From the NCBI GenBank assembly GCA_030648615.1, contig JAUSHJ010000032.1, positions 1 to 54,102 of the forward strand: 54,102 nucleotides of DNA, read 5' to 3'. Under the pieces are notes generated by a model. It saw nothing but the letters and a program-made list of their open reading frames with translations, was not told where the DNA came from and ran no database searches. Of this stretch, positions 32,750-41,883 are shown piece after piece. Numbering within the stretch: position 1 is the first letter of the stretch; every line of letters starts with the position of its first letter. This stretch comes from Microcaldota archaeon (GTDB lineage Archaea > Micrarchaeota > Micrarchaeia > Anstonellales > Bilamarchaeaceae). Both the position numbers and the translations under genes were made by a program.

Positions 32750-33764
32750 GGATCATCGCCTCCAATTCATCGATTTTTATTTTTGTGATCATTACATTTC
32801 CAATGCTTTTCAATAGCACCATATTGATTTCGTCTCCTCTTCTTTTCTTATCTTTTCTCATGGCATCAATTACCATATTTTTGTCAAAATCTATTTTAGT
32901 TGGCAAACCTACATTTTCAAGAAGTCTCACGATTCTTTCAACCTCTTTTTTATCCAACAAACCTTTCTTTGCTGATATATTAGCTGCAAGTACCATTCCA
33001 AGACTTACTGCTTTACCGTGAGGCAAACCAACTGTTTTTTCGATCGCATGGCCTAAGGTGTGTCCGAAGTTAAGTTTCATTCTCTCCCCCTTTTCACTCT
33101 CGTCCTTGGCAACTATATCTGCCTTTATCTTGAGCGAATCGTAGATCACTTTTTCAATGATGCTTTTCTTCAGTTTTAGTATTTCTTTATAATTGACTTC
33201 CAGATAGGAAAACAAAGACGCATCTCCTATGGCAGCGTGCTTGGCTATTTCTGCAAAACCGCATTTCATCTCTGATTCTGGCAATGTTTTGAGTAGTTCG
33301 AAATCGAAGAGACAGAATTCTGGTTGTCGTATCGCTCCAATCATATTTTTGTAACCTTTGAAATTAACGCCATTTTTGCCACCTATGCTTGCATCTACCT
33401 GTGCCAACAAAGTAGTAGGTACAAAACCAAATCTTATGCCTCGCAAATATGTGGTTGCAACAAAGCCAGTTATATCACAGACTATTCCACCACCTATGCC
33501 AAGAATTATGGAAGACCTGTCTACTTCTAGCTCCAGCAGTCTTTCATATATTATTTCTACAGTTTCGAGCGTTTTTATTCCTTCTCCGCTATCAATGCTT
33601 ATCATTTCACATTTGGGGAAGGTGTGGCCGTGAAGTTGCAGGACATTCTTGTCAGTTATTATAATTACTTTTTTAGCATTGCAATATTCCATTACTCTTT
33701 CTATTGACTCGCCTATCAGCAATTTGCAATTTCCACTGGCAGCTTTTAGTTCAAGTACTCTCAT
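32730..33764 (-). CDS. aroB: 3-dehydroquinate synthase
   Basis: 344 aa NAD- and metal-dependent cyclase making 3-dehydroquinate from DAHP. Signatures: [52 protein letters not shown] and [14 protein letters not shown] with the metal His residues. This is the classical AroB, not the AroB' (archaeal DHQ synthase II) route used by many euryarchaea. Together with a DAHP synthase upstream it shows the canonical entry into the shikimate pathway. Confidence 0.96.
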   Translation of the reverse strand: MRVLELKAASGNCKLLIGESIERVMEYCNAKKVIIITDKNVLQLHGHTFPKCEMISIDSGEGIKTLETVEIIYERLLELEVDRSSIILGIGGGIVCDITGFVATTYLRGIRFGFVPTTLLAQVDASIGGKNGVNFKGYKNMIGAIRQPEFCLFDFELLKTLPESEMKCGFAEIAKHAAIGDASLFSYLEVNYKEILKLKKSIIEKVIYDSLKIKADIVAKDESEKGERMKLNFGHTLGHAIEKTVGLPHGKAVSLGMVLAANISAKKGLLDKKEVERIVRLLENVGLPTKIDFDKNMVIDAMRKDKKRRGDEINMVLLKSIGNVMITKIKIDELEAMIHEPDMC

Positions 33765-34606
33765 TTGTTTTCACCCCTTATTCTTTCTCCTCCTTTTCCA
33801 TACATGAATGTATGCAGCGATCTTATTCCTTTCAGCATTTCTGAAAATTGTGGAGGTGTCAATGCCTGGTCTTTATCACTAAGTGCTTCTGCAGGATTTC
33901 TATGTACTTCTAGTATTAGTCCATCTGCTCCGCATGCTACAGACGCAAGGCACATCGGTTCTATTAAACTAATTCTTCCAGTTCCGTGGCTCGGATCGGT
34001 TATCACAGGAAGGTGCGTTAGTTCTTTTGCTGCAGGTACAGCACTCAAATCTAACGTATTTCTGGTATATGTTTCGAACGTACGGATACCTCGTTCGCAA
34101 AGTATTACATTTGGGTTGCCTTCATTGAGTATGTACTCTGCACAGTTCAACCACTCTTCTATGGTCGAATACATTCCTCTTTTGAGTAACACTGGTTTAT
34201 CTGCTTTCCCGACTTCTTTTAGCAATGAGAAGTTTTGCATATTTCTTGCTCCAATTTGTAATACATCTGCGTATTCGCAAACCCAGGAAACATCTCTGGT
34301 GTCAATTACTTCGGTTACCACTGGTAATCCAGTCGCATCCTTTGCTTTTTCAAGAAGTTTTAGGCCCTTTAATCCCAGTCCTTGAAATGCGTATGGTGAA
34401 GTTCTAGGTTTGAATGCTCCGCCTCGAAGCATGTCTGCTCCTGCTGCTTTGACTGCAATTGCAGTTTCTACTATCTGTTCTTCACTTTCAACTCCACAAG
34501 GCCCTGCAATGACTGTAAATCCTTGACCTACTTTCACGTCACCTACACGCACTATAGTTTTTCCGCTTCCATTCAAAGCGGCCAGTTTTATATTTTTTAT
34601 AGCCAT
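33761..34606 (-). CDS. aroF: DAHP synthase (type I-beta)
   Basis: About 281 aa, first enzyme of the shikimate pathway (PEP plus erythrose 4-phosphate). It belongs to the I-beta/KDO8P-synthase-like group: [61 protein letters not shown] and [11 protein letters not shown]. No N-terminal ferredoxin-like or C-terminal mutase regulatory domain is present, so feedback control must come from elsewhere. The ATG at 34606 is chosen for GGTGAT just upstream. First gene of the aro operon. Confidence 0.94.
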   Translation of the reverse strand: MAIKNIKLAALNGSGKTIVRVGDVKVGQGFTVIAGPCGVESEEQIVETAIAVKAAGADMLRGGAFKPRTSPYAFQGLGLKGLKLLEKAKDATGLPVVTEVIDTRDVSWVCEYADVLQIGARNMQNFSLLKEVGKADKPVLLKRGMYSTIEEWLNCAEYILNEGNPNVILCERGIRTFETYTRNTLDLSAVPAAKELTHLPVITDPSHGTGRISLIEPMCLASVACGADGLILEVHRNPAEALSDKDQALTPPQFSEMLKGIRSLHTFMYGKGGERIRGENK

Positions 34607-34610
34607 TCGA

Positions 34611-34632
34611 ATCACCTTGATTTAAATATTTT
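34611..34632 (-). promoter_or_regulatory. aro operon promoter and ribosome-binding site
   Basis: On the coding strand a TATA-like ATATTTAAATC (about 34619-34629) is followed by GGTGAT (34611-34616) and the aroF ATG at 34606. TATA-to-ATG distance is near the minimum for an archaeal leader. The promoter borders the palindromic array directly, so array structure could affect operon expression. Confidence 0.5.
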
Positions 34633-34637
34633 CATCA

Positions 34638-34972
34638 CGTGTCAATTCGACACCCGAATTTACACAACTCCCAATTGACCGTTGGTCAACATTATTGTCC
34701 AGCGGGACAATATGCATATTGTTGCTCATGGCAACAATAATGTGGGCATATTGTTGTTTTTACAACAATCGCGTTGCCCTCCCGATTGTTCGTCGCAACG
34801 AACAACACGATTGTCCGGCGTACCGGACAATGTGCGCATTGTCGCGCTCGACAATTGCGTGGGCACAATTATTTTCCGTAGAAAATAATGTGCATTGACG
34901 CGTTTTCGCGTCAATTGTATCTTGTTGCTTAGAGCAACAAGCTTGTCGGCTTTTAACCGAATGGGCAAATCA
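34638..34972. repeat. Tandem array of eleven short hairpins
   Basis: No gene fits here. Perfect hairpins in order: GTGTC/GACAC 34639-34653; TTGACC/GGTCAA 34675-34689; ATTGTCC/GGACAAT 34694-34711; ATTGTTGC/GCAACAAT 34718-34738; ATTGTTGT/ACAACAAT 34750-34769; TTGTTCGT/ACGAACAA 34786-34805; ATTGTCCGG/CCGGACAAT 34810-34831; ATTGTCG/CGACAAT 34838-34855; ATTATTTTC/GAAAATAAT 34868-34889; ATTGACGCG/CGCGTCAAT 34894-34915; CTTGTTGCT/AGCAACAAG 34921-34941. Loops are 3-6 nt; linkers often read like TGYGCAT. Arms differ in sequence but always pair. The outer ends match the two halves of the aroA insertion. Confidence 0.9.
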
Positions 34973-34974
34973 TA

Positions 34975-35224
34975 TTTTAAATTTTATATTAGTTCCACTA
35001 GTCATAGTCAAAATCGAACCAACAGAAAAAATCTGATTTATAAAATTAATTTTTTTTACTGTTGGCTCTCAATACCAAAAGTTAAATCTAAAATATGAAA
35101 AGCTAAAGCTGGAGAAATCGAATTTATTTTTTATTATGTTTGATTTAGCTTTGTTATCCATATTCAACACTTTTTTACATCTTTCTGTACACTAATTATG
35201 AACGAAAATGTTTTTAAATCTAGC
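34975..35224. other. AT-rich intergenic stretch with long inverted repeats
   Basis: No open frame with coding character. Inverted repeats include CATATTTTA...TAAAATATG (about 34971-35097), CCAACAG...CTGTTGG (about 35019-35066) and AAAGCTAAA...TTTAGCTTT (about 35098-35153). It separates the aro promoter side from the 3' end of the trp operon. No clear promoter or RNA gene recognised. Confidence 0.4.
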
Positions 35225-35329
35225 GAATTCCACCAGTCTATCTCAGTTTGTCTTGTTGGACAAATCTCTTAAAGAACTTCGTTCTTTTCGATGACTGGTG
35301 GTTCCTAAGAAATGCTTAGGGTGGAATTC
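35225..35329 (-). terminator. Branched structured element at the end of the trp operon
   Basis: Outer arms GAATTCCACC (35225-35234) and GGTGGAATTC (35320-35329) compete with inner CCACCAGTC (35230-35238) and GACTGGTGG (35293-35301). Inside are hairpins TTTGTC/GACAAA (35247-35264), AAAGAAC/GTTCTTT (35271-35287) and CCTAAG/CTTAGG (35304-35320). It starts one base after the LysE-type gene's stop, so it may end or stabilise the trp transcript. The TTTGTC hairpin is identical, loop included, to one in trpB. Confidence 0.5.
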
Positions 35330-35330
35330 A

Positions 35331-35978
35331 CTATCTGTCAAATTGCTTTGACATACCAACTAGACCTAAACCGTTTATTAGAAATGCCACTGCGTATAAT
35401 AATAATAAAACTCCAAGTAATTTAATGAGATAAATATACATTTTGCTCGTTAAGAATTTTTTTGATTTGTCTACCATCAATACAATTACAATTTTTGAAC
35501 CTACGAGGCAACCAAGGAAAAAAGTAATGAATAAGAGAGAAGGTAAAATTCCTTCTGCAAGTGATTTTACTATCAAAGGTCCCCCTACTGAAAAATAAAA
35601 TACATATGGATGCGGACTTAGTAAATTTGTTAAAATGCCTTTTTTGAGCGAGTCGTTACTGTTTTTACTTTCAGATTGTTTCATTTCCATATTTTTTATC
35701 GTAAGACTTTCAAATGCAAGATAGGTTATGAATGCGGCTCCCAGGATAGACATTATTCCTAAAAATACATTTAAGTTTGAAACACGTGAGAGTAAAAATA
35801 CTGCGACTGCTATTATTGGTATGTCTGTAATTAGAGGTGCTACAGACGCAGTTATACCTGCAGTTTTACCTTTTTTTATGGTTTCAGAAATAACCATTGT
35901 TATCAATGGACCCGGAGAAATCCCAGCAGTTAAACCAAATAGTATGCCACTAATTATCATCACTATTTCATCAGTCAT
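35331..35978 (-). CDS. LysE/RhtB-type amino acid exporter
   Basis: 215 aa with six hydrophobic segments and the LysE-family N-terminus GILFGLTAGISPGPLITMVI. A hydrophilic loop lies at about 85-105, and SPHPYVFYFSVGGP after it matches the family's second conserved region. It is the last gene of the trp operon, overlapping trpA by 8 bp. The context suggests export of an aromatic amino acid or an intermediate; substrate is not predictable from sequence. The start at 35978 ([10 protein letters not shown]) has GGTGCTGA upstream. Confidence 0.85.
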   Translation of the reverse strand: MTDEIVMIISGILFGLTAGISPGPLITMVISETIKKGKTAGITASVAPLITDIPIIAVAVFLLSRVSNLNVFLGIMSILGAAFITYLAFESLTIKNMEMKQSESKNSNDSLKKGILTNLLSPHPYVFYFSVGGPLIVKSLAEGILPSLLFITFFLGCLVGSKIVIVLMVDKSKKFLTSKMYIYLIKLLGVLLLLYAVAFLINGLGLVGMSKQFDR

Positions 35979-36744
35979 TTTCAGCACCTTTTATTTCCTT
36001 CACGAATTTCTCCACTTGTTCGATTGCACCTATAGTCATTTCTCCATCTGTTCCAATGAATTTCGAGTAAATATCAATTATCCTGCTACCAATAATCACT
36101 CCATCTGCCCCAGCATTTACAATTTCTTTTGCCTGAGCAGCATTAGAAATCCCGAAACCGACATATAATTTTTTATCATTGCCTGCGAGTTTTCTAATTC
36201 TTTTTACAAAATCCAGACTTTCGTTTCCTATTTCTCTTTTAGCTCCTGTAGTTCCGGTAGTGGAAACTAAATAGGTAAATAATTTCTCATTAGTTAGTAT
36301 TTTCTTTGCTCTTTTTTCTTCAGTGTTTGGCGCTATCAATTTTACTATGCCTATTCCATGTTTTTCAGCTAGATTTTCAAATTCAGGGTCTTCTTCAAAT
36401 GGTAAATCTGGAATTATTATTCCTTGTACTGAGCTAGTAGTTATTCTTTCAAGGAATTTTTCTTTTCCATAGGAATATACTATATTATAGTACGTCATGA
36501 ACACGAACGGAGTTTTTATGCCCTCCTTCCGCAGTAGTTTTATCATGGCAAAAATTTTTTCAACTGTGACTCCGTTCTTAAGCGCCCGGTTAGCTGCCAT
36601 TTGTATAGTTTTTCCGTCAGCAATGGGGTCGGAAAAAGGAATTCCGAGTTCAATGATTGTAGAGTAAGGTGCAAGTTTTTTGATTAACTGATAACTGAAT
36701 TCTAGATTTGGGTCTCCGCAGCAAACGTATGGGACAAACATCAT
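35971..36744 (-). CDS. trpA: Tryptophan synthase alpha subunit
   Basis: 257 aa TIM barrel that splits indole-3-glycerol phosphate to indole. It shows [17 protein letters not shown] (catalytic Glu and Asp), [30 protein letters not shown] and [13 protein letters not shown] (phosphate-binding). Normal length. The start overlaps the trpB stop by 4 bp (ATGA), the usual coupling for the alpha-beta complex. Confidence 0.96.
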   Translation of the reverse strand: MMFVPYVCCGDPNLEFSYQLIKKLAPYSTIIELGIPFSDPIADGKTIQMAANRALKNGVTVEKIFAMIKLLRKEGIKTPFVFMTYYNIVYSYGKEKFLERITTSSVQGIIIPDLPFEEDPEFENLAEKHGIGIVKLIAPNTEEKRAKKILTNEKLFTYLVSTTGTTGAKREIGNESLDFVKRIRKLAGNDKKLYVGFGISNAAQAKEIVNAGADGVIIGSRIIDIYSKFIGTDGEMTIGAIEQVEKFVKEIKGAEND

Positions 36745-38072
36745 GATTTTTCACCTTCTAATTCGGACATGTGCTTAACATCTGTTTGACCTCTAGTCAA
36801 ATCCGTTTGTCTTGTTGGACAAATCTCCAATTTTTCGCTCGAAGCGAAAAATGGACCACAAATTGGATCACCGATTTGTCGGTCTCGAATTCCACTGAAC
36901 TCTCGATCTGTTGAAATTTTTGCGACAATTTCAACATCCTTATCCCCGCGTCCTGAGAGATTCACAATTATGATTTCATTTTCATTACATTGCTTTGCAA
37001 GTTTTGGCAAGTATGCAATAGCATGGGCAGATTCCAATGCAGGTATTATTCCTTCAGTTTTAGAAAGCAAATGGAATGCCTCTAGCGCTTCAGCATCAGT
37101 TATAGAAACATAACTTGCTCGTTTTATTTTATGCAAATATGAATGTTCTGGACCTATAGCGGGGTAATCCAAACCTGCTGATACTGAATGTGTTTCTTTT
37201 ATCTGTCCATCATTGTTTTGCAGTAAATATGTAAGGGAACCATGTAGAACGCCTTTTCGTCCATCGCCACTTATGCGTGCAGCATGCTTTCCACTCTCGA
37301 TGCCTTCGCCACCTGCTTCAATTCCAATCATTTTTACATTTTTATCATTAATAAATGGCGCAAATAATCCAATTGCATTACTTCCACCTCCAACACAGGC
37401 AACTAAATAATTAGGTAGTTTTCCTTCAGCTTCAATTATCTGTTTTCTTGCTTCTTTGCCTATAATCGATTGGAAATGTTTCACTATTGAAGGATAAGGG
37501 TGGGGGCCAAGTGCAGAACCAAGTACATAATGCGTGTCCTTGAAATTAGTTGCATAGTCGCGAAGTGCTTCATTTATAGCATCCTTAAGCGTTTTGGATC
37601 CGGCGTCAATTATTTTGACAGTGGCACCTAAAATTTTCATTCTGTAGACATTAAGCTTCTGTCTCTTCGCATCTTCGCTTCCCATATATACATCGCACTG
37701 TAATCCAAATAATGCTGCGGCAGTTGCCGTTGCTACTCCATGCTGCCCTGCTCCAGTTTCCGCAATCACTCTTTTCTTTCCCATATACTTGGCAAGCAGG
37801 ACTTGTCCTATGGTATTGTTTATCTTATGTGCTCCAGTGTGTAGTAAATCTTCTCTTTTAAGATATATTTTTACTCCAAATTTTTTGCTCAGATTTTCTG
37901 CAAAGTATAGGGGCGTTTCTCTTCCTGCATACTTGGTCAAATAGTGCAATAATTTTTTGTTAAATTCATCATCTACCTTAGCTTTTTCAAAAGCAATTTC
38001 CAGTTCTTCGAGTACTGGTACTAGTAATTCAGAAATATATCTGCCTCCAAATTCACCAAATCTTCCGTTCAT
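36741..38072 (-). CDS. trpB: Tryptophan synthase beta subunit with hairpin-encoded C-terminal extension
   Basis: 443 aa PLP enzyme condensing indole with serine. Core: [26 protein letters not shown] with the PLP Lys, [29 protein letters not shown] and [14 protein letters not shown]. Family members normally stop near that last motif; here about 55 further residues follow (from about 388), encoded by a hairpin cluster (36785-36884). The extension keeps the frame and supplies the ATGA overlap with trpA. The start at 38072 overlaps the trpC stop (ATGA). Confidence 0.95.
   Translation of the reverse strand: MNGRFGEFGGRYISELLVPVLEELEIAFEKAKVDDEFNKKLLHYLTKYAGRETPLYFAENLSKKFGVKIYLKREDLLHTGAHKINNTIGQVLLAKYMGKKRVIAETGAGQHGVATATAAALFGLQCDVYMGSEDAKRQKLNVYRMKILGATVKIIDAGSKTLKDAINEALRDYATNFKDTHYVLGSALGPHPYPSIVKHFQSIIGKEARKQIIEAEGKLPNYLVACVGGGSNAIGLFAPFINDKNVKMIGIEAGGEGIESGKHAARISGDGRKGVLHGSLTYLLQNNDGQIKETHSVSAGLDYPAIGPEHSYLHKIKRASYVSITDAEALEAFHLLSKTEGIIPALESAHAIAYLPKLAKQCNENEIIIVNLSGRGDKDVEIVAKISTDREFSGIRDRQIGDPICGPFFASSEKLEICPTRQTDLTRGQTDVKHMSELEGEKS
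36785..36884. repeat. Hairpin cluster inside the trpB 3' end
   Basis: Four stem-loops: TTTGAC/GTCAAA (36785-36801); TTTGTC/GACAAA (36806-36823); CCAATTTTTCGCT/AGCGAAAAATGG (36827-36854, one bulge); and GACC-ACAAAT-GG...CC-ATTTGT-GGTC (36854-36884). The second is identical to the hairpin at 35247-35264, and both are followed by TCTC. The cluster is translated as the unusual TrpB tail. Confidence 0.75.
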
Positions 38073-38848
38073 TTTAGCGTCAACTCTTTTATTTTTGCTG
38101 CTTGATCGTTTGCAGTCCACAGTGCAGTGCCAACAAGAATGCCCTTTACTCCGCTTGCCTTTACAAATTCAGCATCTTCTCTCGTTTTTATGCCACTCTC
38201 ACTTATCACAGGTTTGTTCAATTCTTTTAAATTATTCATTATGTTCGTAGTTCTTTTGAGATCTACCTTAAGCGTTTGTAGATCTCTATTATTTATCCCA
38301 AGAATATCTGCATTTGTTTTGGTCGCTCGTAACATTTCTTCATTGTCATAGCATTCCAAAAGAACTTCCAGATTATTTTTGTGTGCAAGAGTTATCAGCT
38401 TATCAACATTCAAATTCAATCTGTCGATAACTTTCATTACTAGAAGTATGCAGTCAGCTCCATATGCAGAAGCTGCATTTATTTGCCGTTCATCCAAAAC
38501 AAAATCTTTGAATACTATTGGTAATCCAGCTTTTTTTGCAATTGGTATGTGTTTTAAGTCTCCTCTGAATATTTTTGGTTCTACAACCACAGATATGGCG
38601 TCAGCACCATAATTTCTGAATACGGTTGCAGTTTTTTCAACATTTATATTATCGAACGAATATTCTCCAGCTGGAGAAGCGTGTTTTATTTCTGAAATAA
38701 GCGAGAAATTCTTAGAATTAAGCGTATCTTTTAGAGATATCTTTTCTTCTGTTGCTACCACTACATCAGTAATACTATAGTATCCGCTTGCAACATTTTC
38801 TTTTGCCTGAGTTATAAATCTGTCGAGTATGTCCATAATTTCACTCAA
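38069..38848 (-). CDS. trpC: Indole-3-glycerol phosphate synthase
   Basis: 259 aa monofunctional TIM barrel. Motifs: [42 protein letters not shown] and [24 protein letters not shown]. It closes the indole ring from CdRP. No phosphoribosylanthranilate isomerase (TrpF) domain is fused, and no separate trpF is in the operon. It overlaps trpD by 8 bp and trpB by 4 bp. Confidence 0.95.
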   Translation of the reverse strand: MSEIMDILDRFITQAKENVASGYYSITDVVVATEEKISLKDTLNSKNFSLISEIKHASPAGEYSFDNINVEKTATVFRNYGADAISVVVEPKIFRGDLKHIPIAKKAGLPIVFKDFVLDERQINAASAYGADCILLVMKVIDRLNLNVDKLITLAHKNNLEVLLECYDNEEMLRATKTNADILGINNRDLQTLKVDLKRTTNIMNNLKELNKPVISESGIKTREDAEFVKASGVKGILVGTALWTANDQAAKIKELTLK

Positions 38849-39848
38849 ATTTATAATTTTTTAATAACTCTAGTTTTTCCATTGCTTTTCCAGAATTTAT
38901 AGATTTTTCAGCTAATCTAATGCCTTGCTCTATGTTATTTGCAATTCCTGCAGCATAAATGGCAGCACCTGCGTTTAGTATTACAATATCTCTTGCTGGG
39001 CCTTCTACACCTTTCAATACTTCTAATATGATTTCTGCACTTTTCTCTTTCCCTTCAACTACTATGCTGCTAAGCGAAGTTCTTTTTAATCCAAAATCTT
39101 CAGGTGAAACAATATATTTTTTTATTTCATTATTATTTATTTCGTAAACCTCGGTTTCATCAGATATGGACAATTCATCAATATCGCTGGAAACCAGAAG
39201 TGTTCTTGTAGTTCCAAGTTTTTCCATAGCCTCTGAAATTATTTTTATAAATCCTTTATCAGAAACTCCAATTAATTGTCTTTTCGCATTTGCTGGATTT
39301 GTCAACGGTCCAAGCAAATTGAATATCGTTTTGAAACCAAGTTCTTTTCTTACCTGTGCAACTGCTTTCATTGCAGGGTGAAATGTTGGGGCAAAAAGGA
39401 ACGTTATTCCTATTTCTTTTAATTGTTTTGCTGCAGTTTTTTCATCTGCATTTATACTTACGCCAAGTTCCTCAAGAACATCTGCGCTTCCGCTCTTGCT
39501 TGATGCTGCACGATTGCCATGCTTTGCCACATTTGCTCCAGCACCTGCAGCTACAAATGCTGCGCATGTAGATATGTTGAAAGTGCTATTGCTGTCTCCA
39601 CCTGTTCCTGCAGTATCAACTAGGTTACTAATGTTTGTATCTACGACTATCACATTTTTCCTCATAATTTTTACAAATCCTACGATCTCATCAATACTAG
39701 CTCCTTTTATTTTTAATGCCGTAAGGAATGCTGCGATTTGTGCAGAATTAACTGTGCCACTAACTACCTCTTCCAGTGCTACTGAAGCTTCTTGTTCGTC
39801 TAGGTGTTTGCCATCAATCAACTTGTCTAGGATATTAGTAAATGTCAT
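38841..39848 (-). CDS. trpD: Anthranilate phosphoribosyltransferase
   Basis: 335 aa, full length. It transfers the phosphoribosyl group from PRPP to anthranilate. Motifs: DTAGTGGDSNSTFNIST (PRPP site), VAKHGNRAASSKSGSADVLE, FLFAPTFHPAMKAV and GPLTNPANAKRQLIGV. The start at 39848 (MTFTNILDKL) overlaps the trpG stop as ATGA; an upstream start would lie inside trpG. Confidence 0.95.
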   Translation of the reverse strand: MTFTNILDKLIDGKHLDEQEASVALEEVVSGTVNSAQIAAFLTALKIKGASIDEIVGFVKIMRKNVIVVDTNISNLVDTAGTGGDSNSTFNISTCAAFVAAGAGANVAKHGNRAASSKSGSADVLEELGVSINADEKTAAKQLKEIGITFLFAPTFHPAMKAVAQVRKELGFKTIFNLLGPLTNPANAKRQLIGVSDKGFIKIISEAMEKLGTTRTLLVSSDIDELSISDETEVYEINNNEIKKYIVSPEDFGLKRTSLSSIVVEGKEKSAEIILEVLKGVEGPARDIVILNAGAAIYAAGIANNIEQGIRLAEKSINSGKAMEKLELLKNYKFE

Positions 39849-40438
39849 GATTTTACACCACATATCTTACAAAAATTTTCCAGTATTTTTTTACCATCTT
39901 CGGTAAGGATAGATTCGGGATGGAACTGCACTCCGTAAATTTGCAATGTCGTGTGTTGTATTGCCATCACTACACCATCATCTTGGCTTTTTGCAGTTAT
40001 TTCTAGGCACTTTGGCAAAGTCACTTCCTCTCCAATTAGTGAATGGTATCTCATAACTTTCAGTGGATTTTTAACTCCTTCAAATATGCCTTTTTGATTG
40101 TGGGTTATCAAACTCATTTTACCATGCATCGGTTTCTTAGCCCGTATTATTTTTCCACCGAAACAGCTTACAATGCCCTGATGTCCTAGACAAACCCCTA
40201 ATATTGGCATCGCGTTTCCAAGTTTAGTTATCACATCTCTGCAAATTCCGAAATCCTTTTTATTTTCAGGAGTTCCAGGTCCGGGAGAAATAATGATGCC
40301 ATTATATTTTTGTTTTAGTATTTCATCAATGGCTATCTTATCATTCCTGATTACGTCTACTTCCTGTCCTAGTTCACCGAGGTATTGGTAAATATTATAG
40401 ACAAACGAGTCGAAGTTATCTATTAATAACAGCTTCAT
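39845..40438 (-). CDS. trpG: Anthranilate synthase glutaminase component
   Basis: 197 aa class I glutamine amidotransferase: LLIDNFDSFVYNIYQYL at the start, oxyanion ISPGPGTP, nucleophile GVCLGHQGIV, and the His-Glu pair in VQFHPESILTEDG. It provides ammonia to TrpE. The start at 40438 gives a 23-bp overlap with trpE. Monofunctional, not fused to trpD. Confidence 0.95.
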   Translation of the reverse strand: MKLLLIDNFDSFVYNIYQYLGELGQEVDVIRNDKIAIDEILKQKYNGIIISPGPGTPENKKDFGICRDVITKLGNAMPILGVCLGHQGIVSCFGGKIIRAKKPMHGKMSLITHNQKGIFEGVKNPLKVMRYHSLIGEEVTLPKCLEITAKSQDDGVVMAIQHTTLQIYGVQFHPESILTEDGKKILENFCKICGVKS

Positions 40439-41792
40439 ATTTTTCATCTCCTATAGCTGTCAATAGTGCTCTTGCCTTATTTTCAGTTTCCTCAAATTCT
40501 TTTTCTGGTATGCTGTCATAAACTATACCCGCGCCTGTCTGAATGTAAGCTTTGCCTTTGATTGCAAATAATGTTCTAATTCCTATGGCAAAATCTGCGT
40601 TCCCATTTGCAGAGAAATATCCAATTGCACCTGCATACGGACCACGTTTAGTTGTTTCAAGTTCATCTATTATTTCGAGTGCTCTTACCTTTGGTGCACC
40701 GGAAACAGTACCAGCGGGAAATATCGAGTTGAACGCGTCGAATGCATCCTTGCCTTCTTTCAATTTTCCACTAACCAGAGATGCCATGTGCTGGACACTG
40801 GAATATTTGTGCACGGACATGAGTTCAGATACTTTTACAGATCCAGGTTCACTAATTTTTCCCACGTCATTTCTTGTAAGGTCAACCAGCATTATGTGTT
40901 CTGCTCTTTCTTTTTCGTCGTTTAGGAGTTCTTTTTCTAGTTTCGCATCTTGTTCTGGTGTTTCTCCTCTTGGACGTGTGCCAGCAAGCGTTGCATAGCT
41001 GGTTATTTCCCTATCTTCAACACGAATAAGATTTTCAGGACTTGATCCAATTATTTCTCTTTCTCCGAATTTAAGGTAGTACATATACGGGGAAGGATTA
41101 ATTGCTTTTAATTTTCTGTAAAACGGTATCAAGCTTCCAGCATATCTTATCTCATATCTTTTTGAAAGCACTACCTGGAATATGTCACCTGCGACTATGT
41201 GTTTTTTTGCAGTTTCTACATTTTCACAAAACTTTTCCTTGCTTAGGTTGCACTTTTTATTATACATCTCAAATTTTTTGCTTTCAAAACTGGCGTTTTT
41301 TATAAATTTCATTAATTCATCAATTCTGTTCTTCTCACGGTAGACATATCTCATACTGTTCTCGCGGTGATCGTAAACTATGGAGTCATCAAAAATGCCA
41401 AATTCAAAATCGGGGAAATTTACATCGTCCTTGGTGTTATTTTCAAGTTTCTCTAAGTATCTTATGTAATCAAATGAAAAATAGCCTACTGCCCCACCTA
41501 TAAATCCGGGGATTTTTATGTTGCTTGTTCCTACTTCCTTTTTTAGTTCTTCCAGAGGGTTTTTGCAATTTCTTTTCTCTCCATTAATTTCAACGATGCC
41601 GTTTCTAAGTGTAATATGCTTTGTCGGTGAGAAACTCAGAAAAGAGTATCTTGATAATTTTTCGGAGCCTTCGCTGCTTTCAAGTAAAAAAACGTTGTCA
41701 CACTGTTCTGCAAGGACAGAGTACATATCTATTGGTGATATCTGCAATTCCAATTTTATAGAATGCAAGCCAAAGTAAATCCCTTCCATCAT
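40416..41792 (-). CDS. trpE: Anthranilate synthase component I
   Basis: 458 aa chorismate-using enzyme, first gene of the trp operon. The N-terminal LLESS motif (VFLLESSEGSEKLSRYSF, about residues 33-50) is the tryptophan feedback site. The C-terminal catalytic domain has GDIFQVVLSKRYEI, IIGSSPENLIR, LAGTRPRGETPEQD, EHIMLVDLTRND and FPAGTVSGAPKVRALEIIDE. A GGGATGA ribosome-binding site lies about 8 nt upstream of ATGATG. The promoter region holds a palindrome (41849-41864) beside a TTTAAATAC box. Confidence 0.95.
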   Translation of the reverse strand: MMEGIYFGLHSIKLELQISPIDMYSVLAEQCDNVFLLESSEGSEKLSRYSFLSFSPTKHITLRNGIVEINGEKRNCKNPLEELKKEVGTSNIKIPGFIGGAVGYFSFDYIRYLEKLENNTKDDVNFPDFEFGIFDDSIVYDHRENSMRYVYREKNRIDELMKFIKNASFESKKFEMYNKKCNLSKEKFCENVETAKKHIVAGDIFQVVLSKRYEIRYAGSLIPFYRKLKAINPSPYMYYLKFGEREIIGSSPENLIRVEDREITSYATLAGTRPRGETPEQDAKLEKELLNDEKERAEHIMLVDLTRNDVGKISEPGSVKVSELMSVHKYSSVQHMASLVSGKLKEGKDAFDAFNSIFPAGTVSGAPKVRALEIIDELETTKRGPYAGAIGYFSANGNADFAIGIRTLFAIKGKAYIQTGAGIVYDSIPEKEFEETENKARALLTAIGDEKYEAVINR

Positions 41793-41833
41793 TAGTCATA
41801 TTCATCCCTCGTAACTTATTTTAGGTATTGTAT

Positions 41834-41864
41834 GTATTTAAACTCTTGTGTATATAAATATACA
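41834..41864 (-). promoter_or_regulatory. trp operon promoter with palindromic operator
   Basis: On the coding strand TGTATATTTATATACA (41849-41864, an inverted repeat TGTATA-N4-TATACA) lies directly upstream of GTTTAAATAC (41834-41843), a TATA-like box about 50 nt before trpE. A similar GTGTATAC box at 42503-42510 sits at the promoter of the ACT-domain regulator. A shared regulator is plausible. Confidence 0.5.
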
Positions 41865-41883
41865 TTTATTTAAGATTTGGTTT

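Noticed and set aside
34682-34968. Open frames within the hairpin array (both strands)
   Set aside because: Stop-free stretches arise from repeated ATTGT/ACAAT units; translations have no start signal or family resemblance.
34638-34972. CRISPR-like array
   Set aside because: The regularly spaced units are palindromes with differing arm sequences; there are no identical direct repeats with unique spacers of constant length, and no cas genes nearby.
34990-35070. Possible tRNA from a GGTTCGATTTT-like T-loop on the minus strand
   Set aside because: No acceptor, D or anticodon stems could be completed around it.
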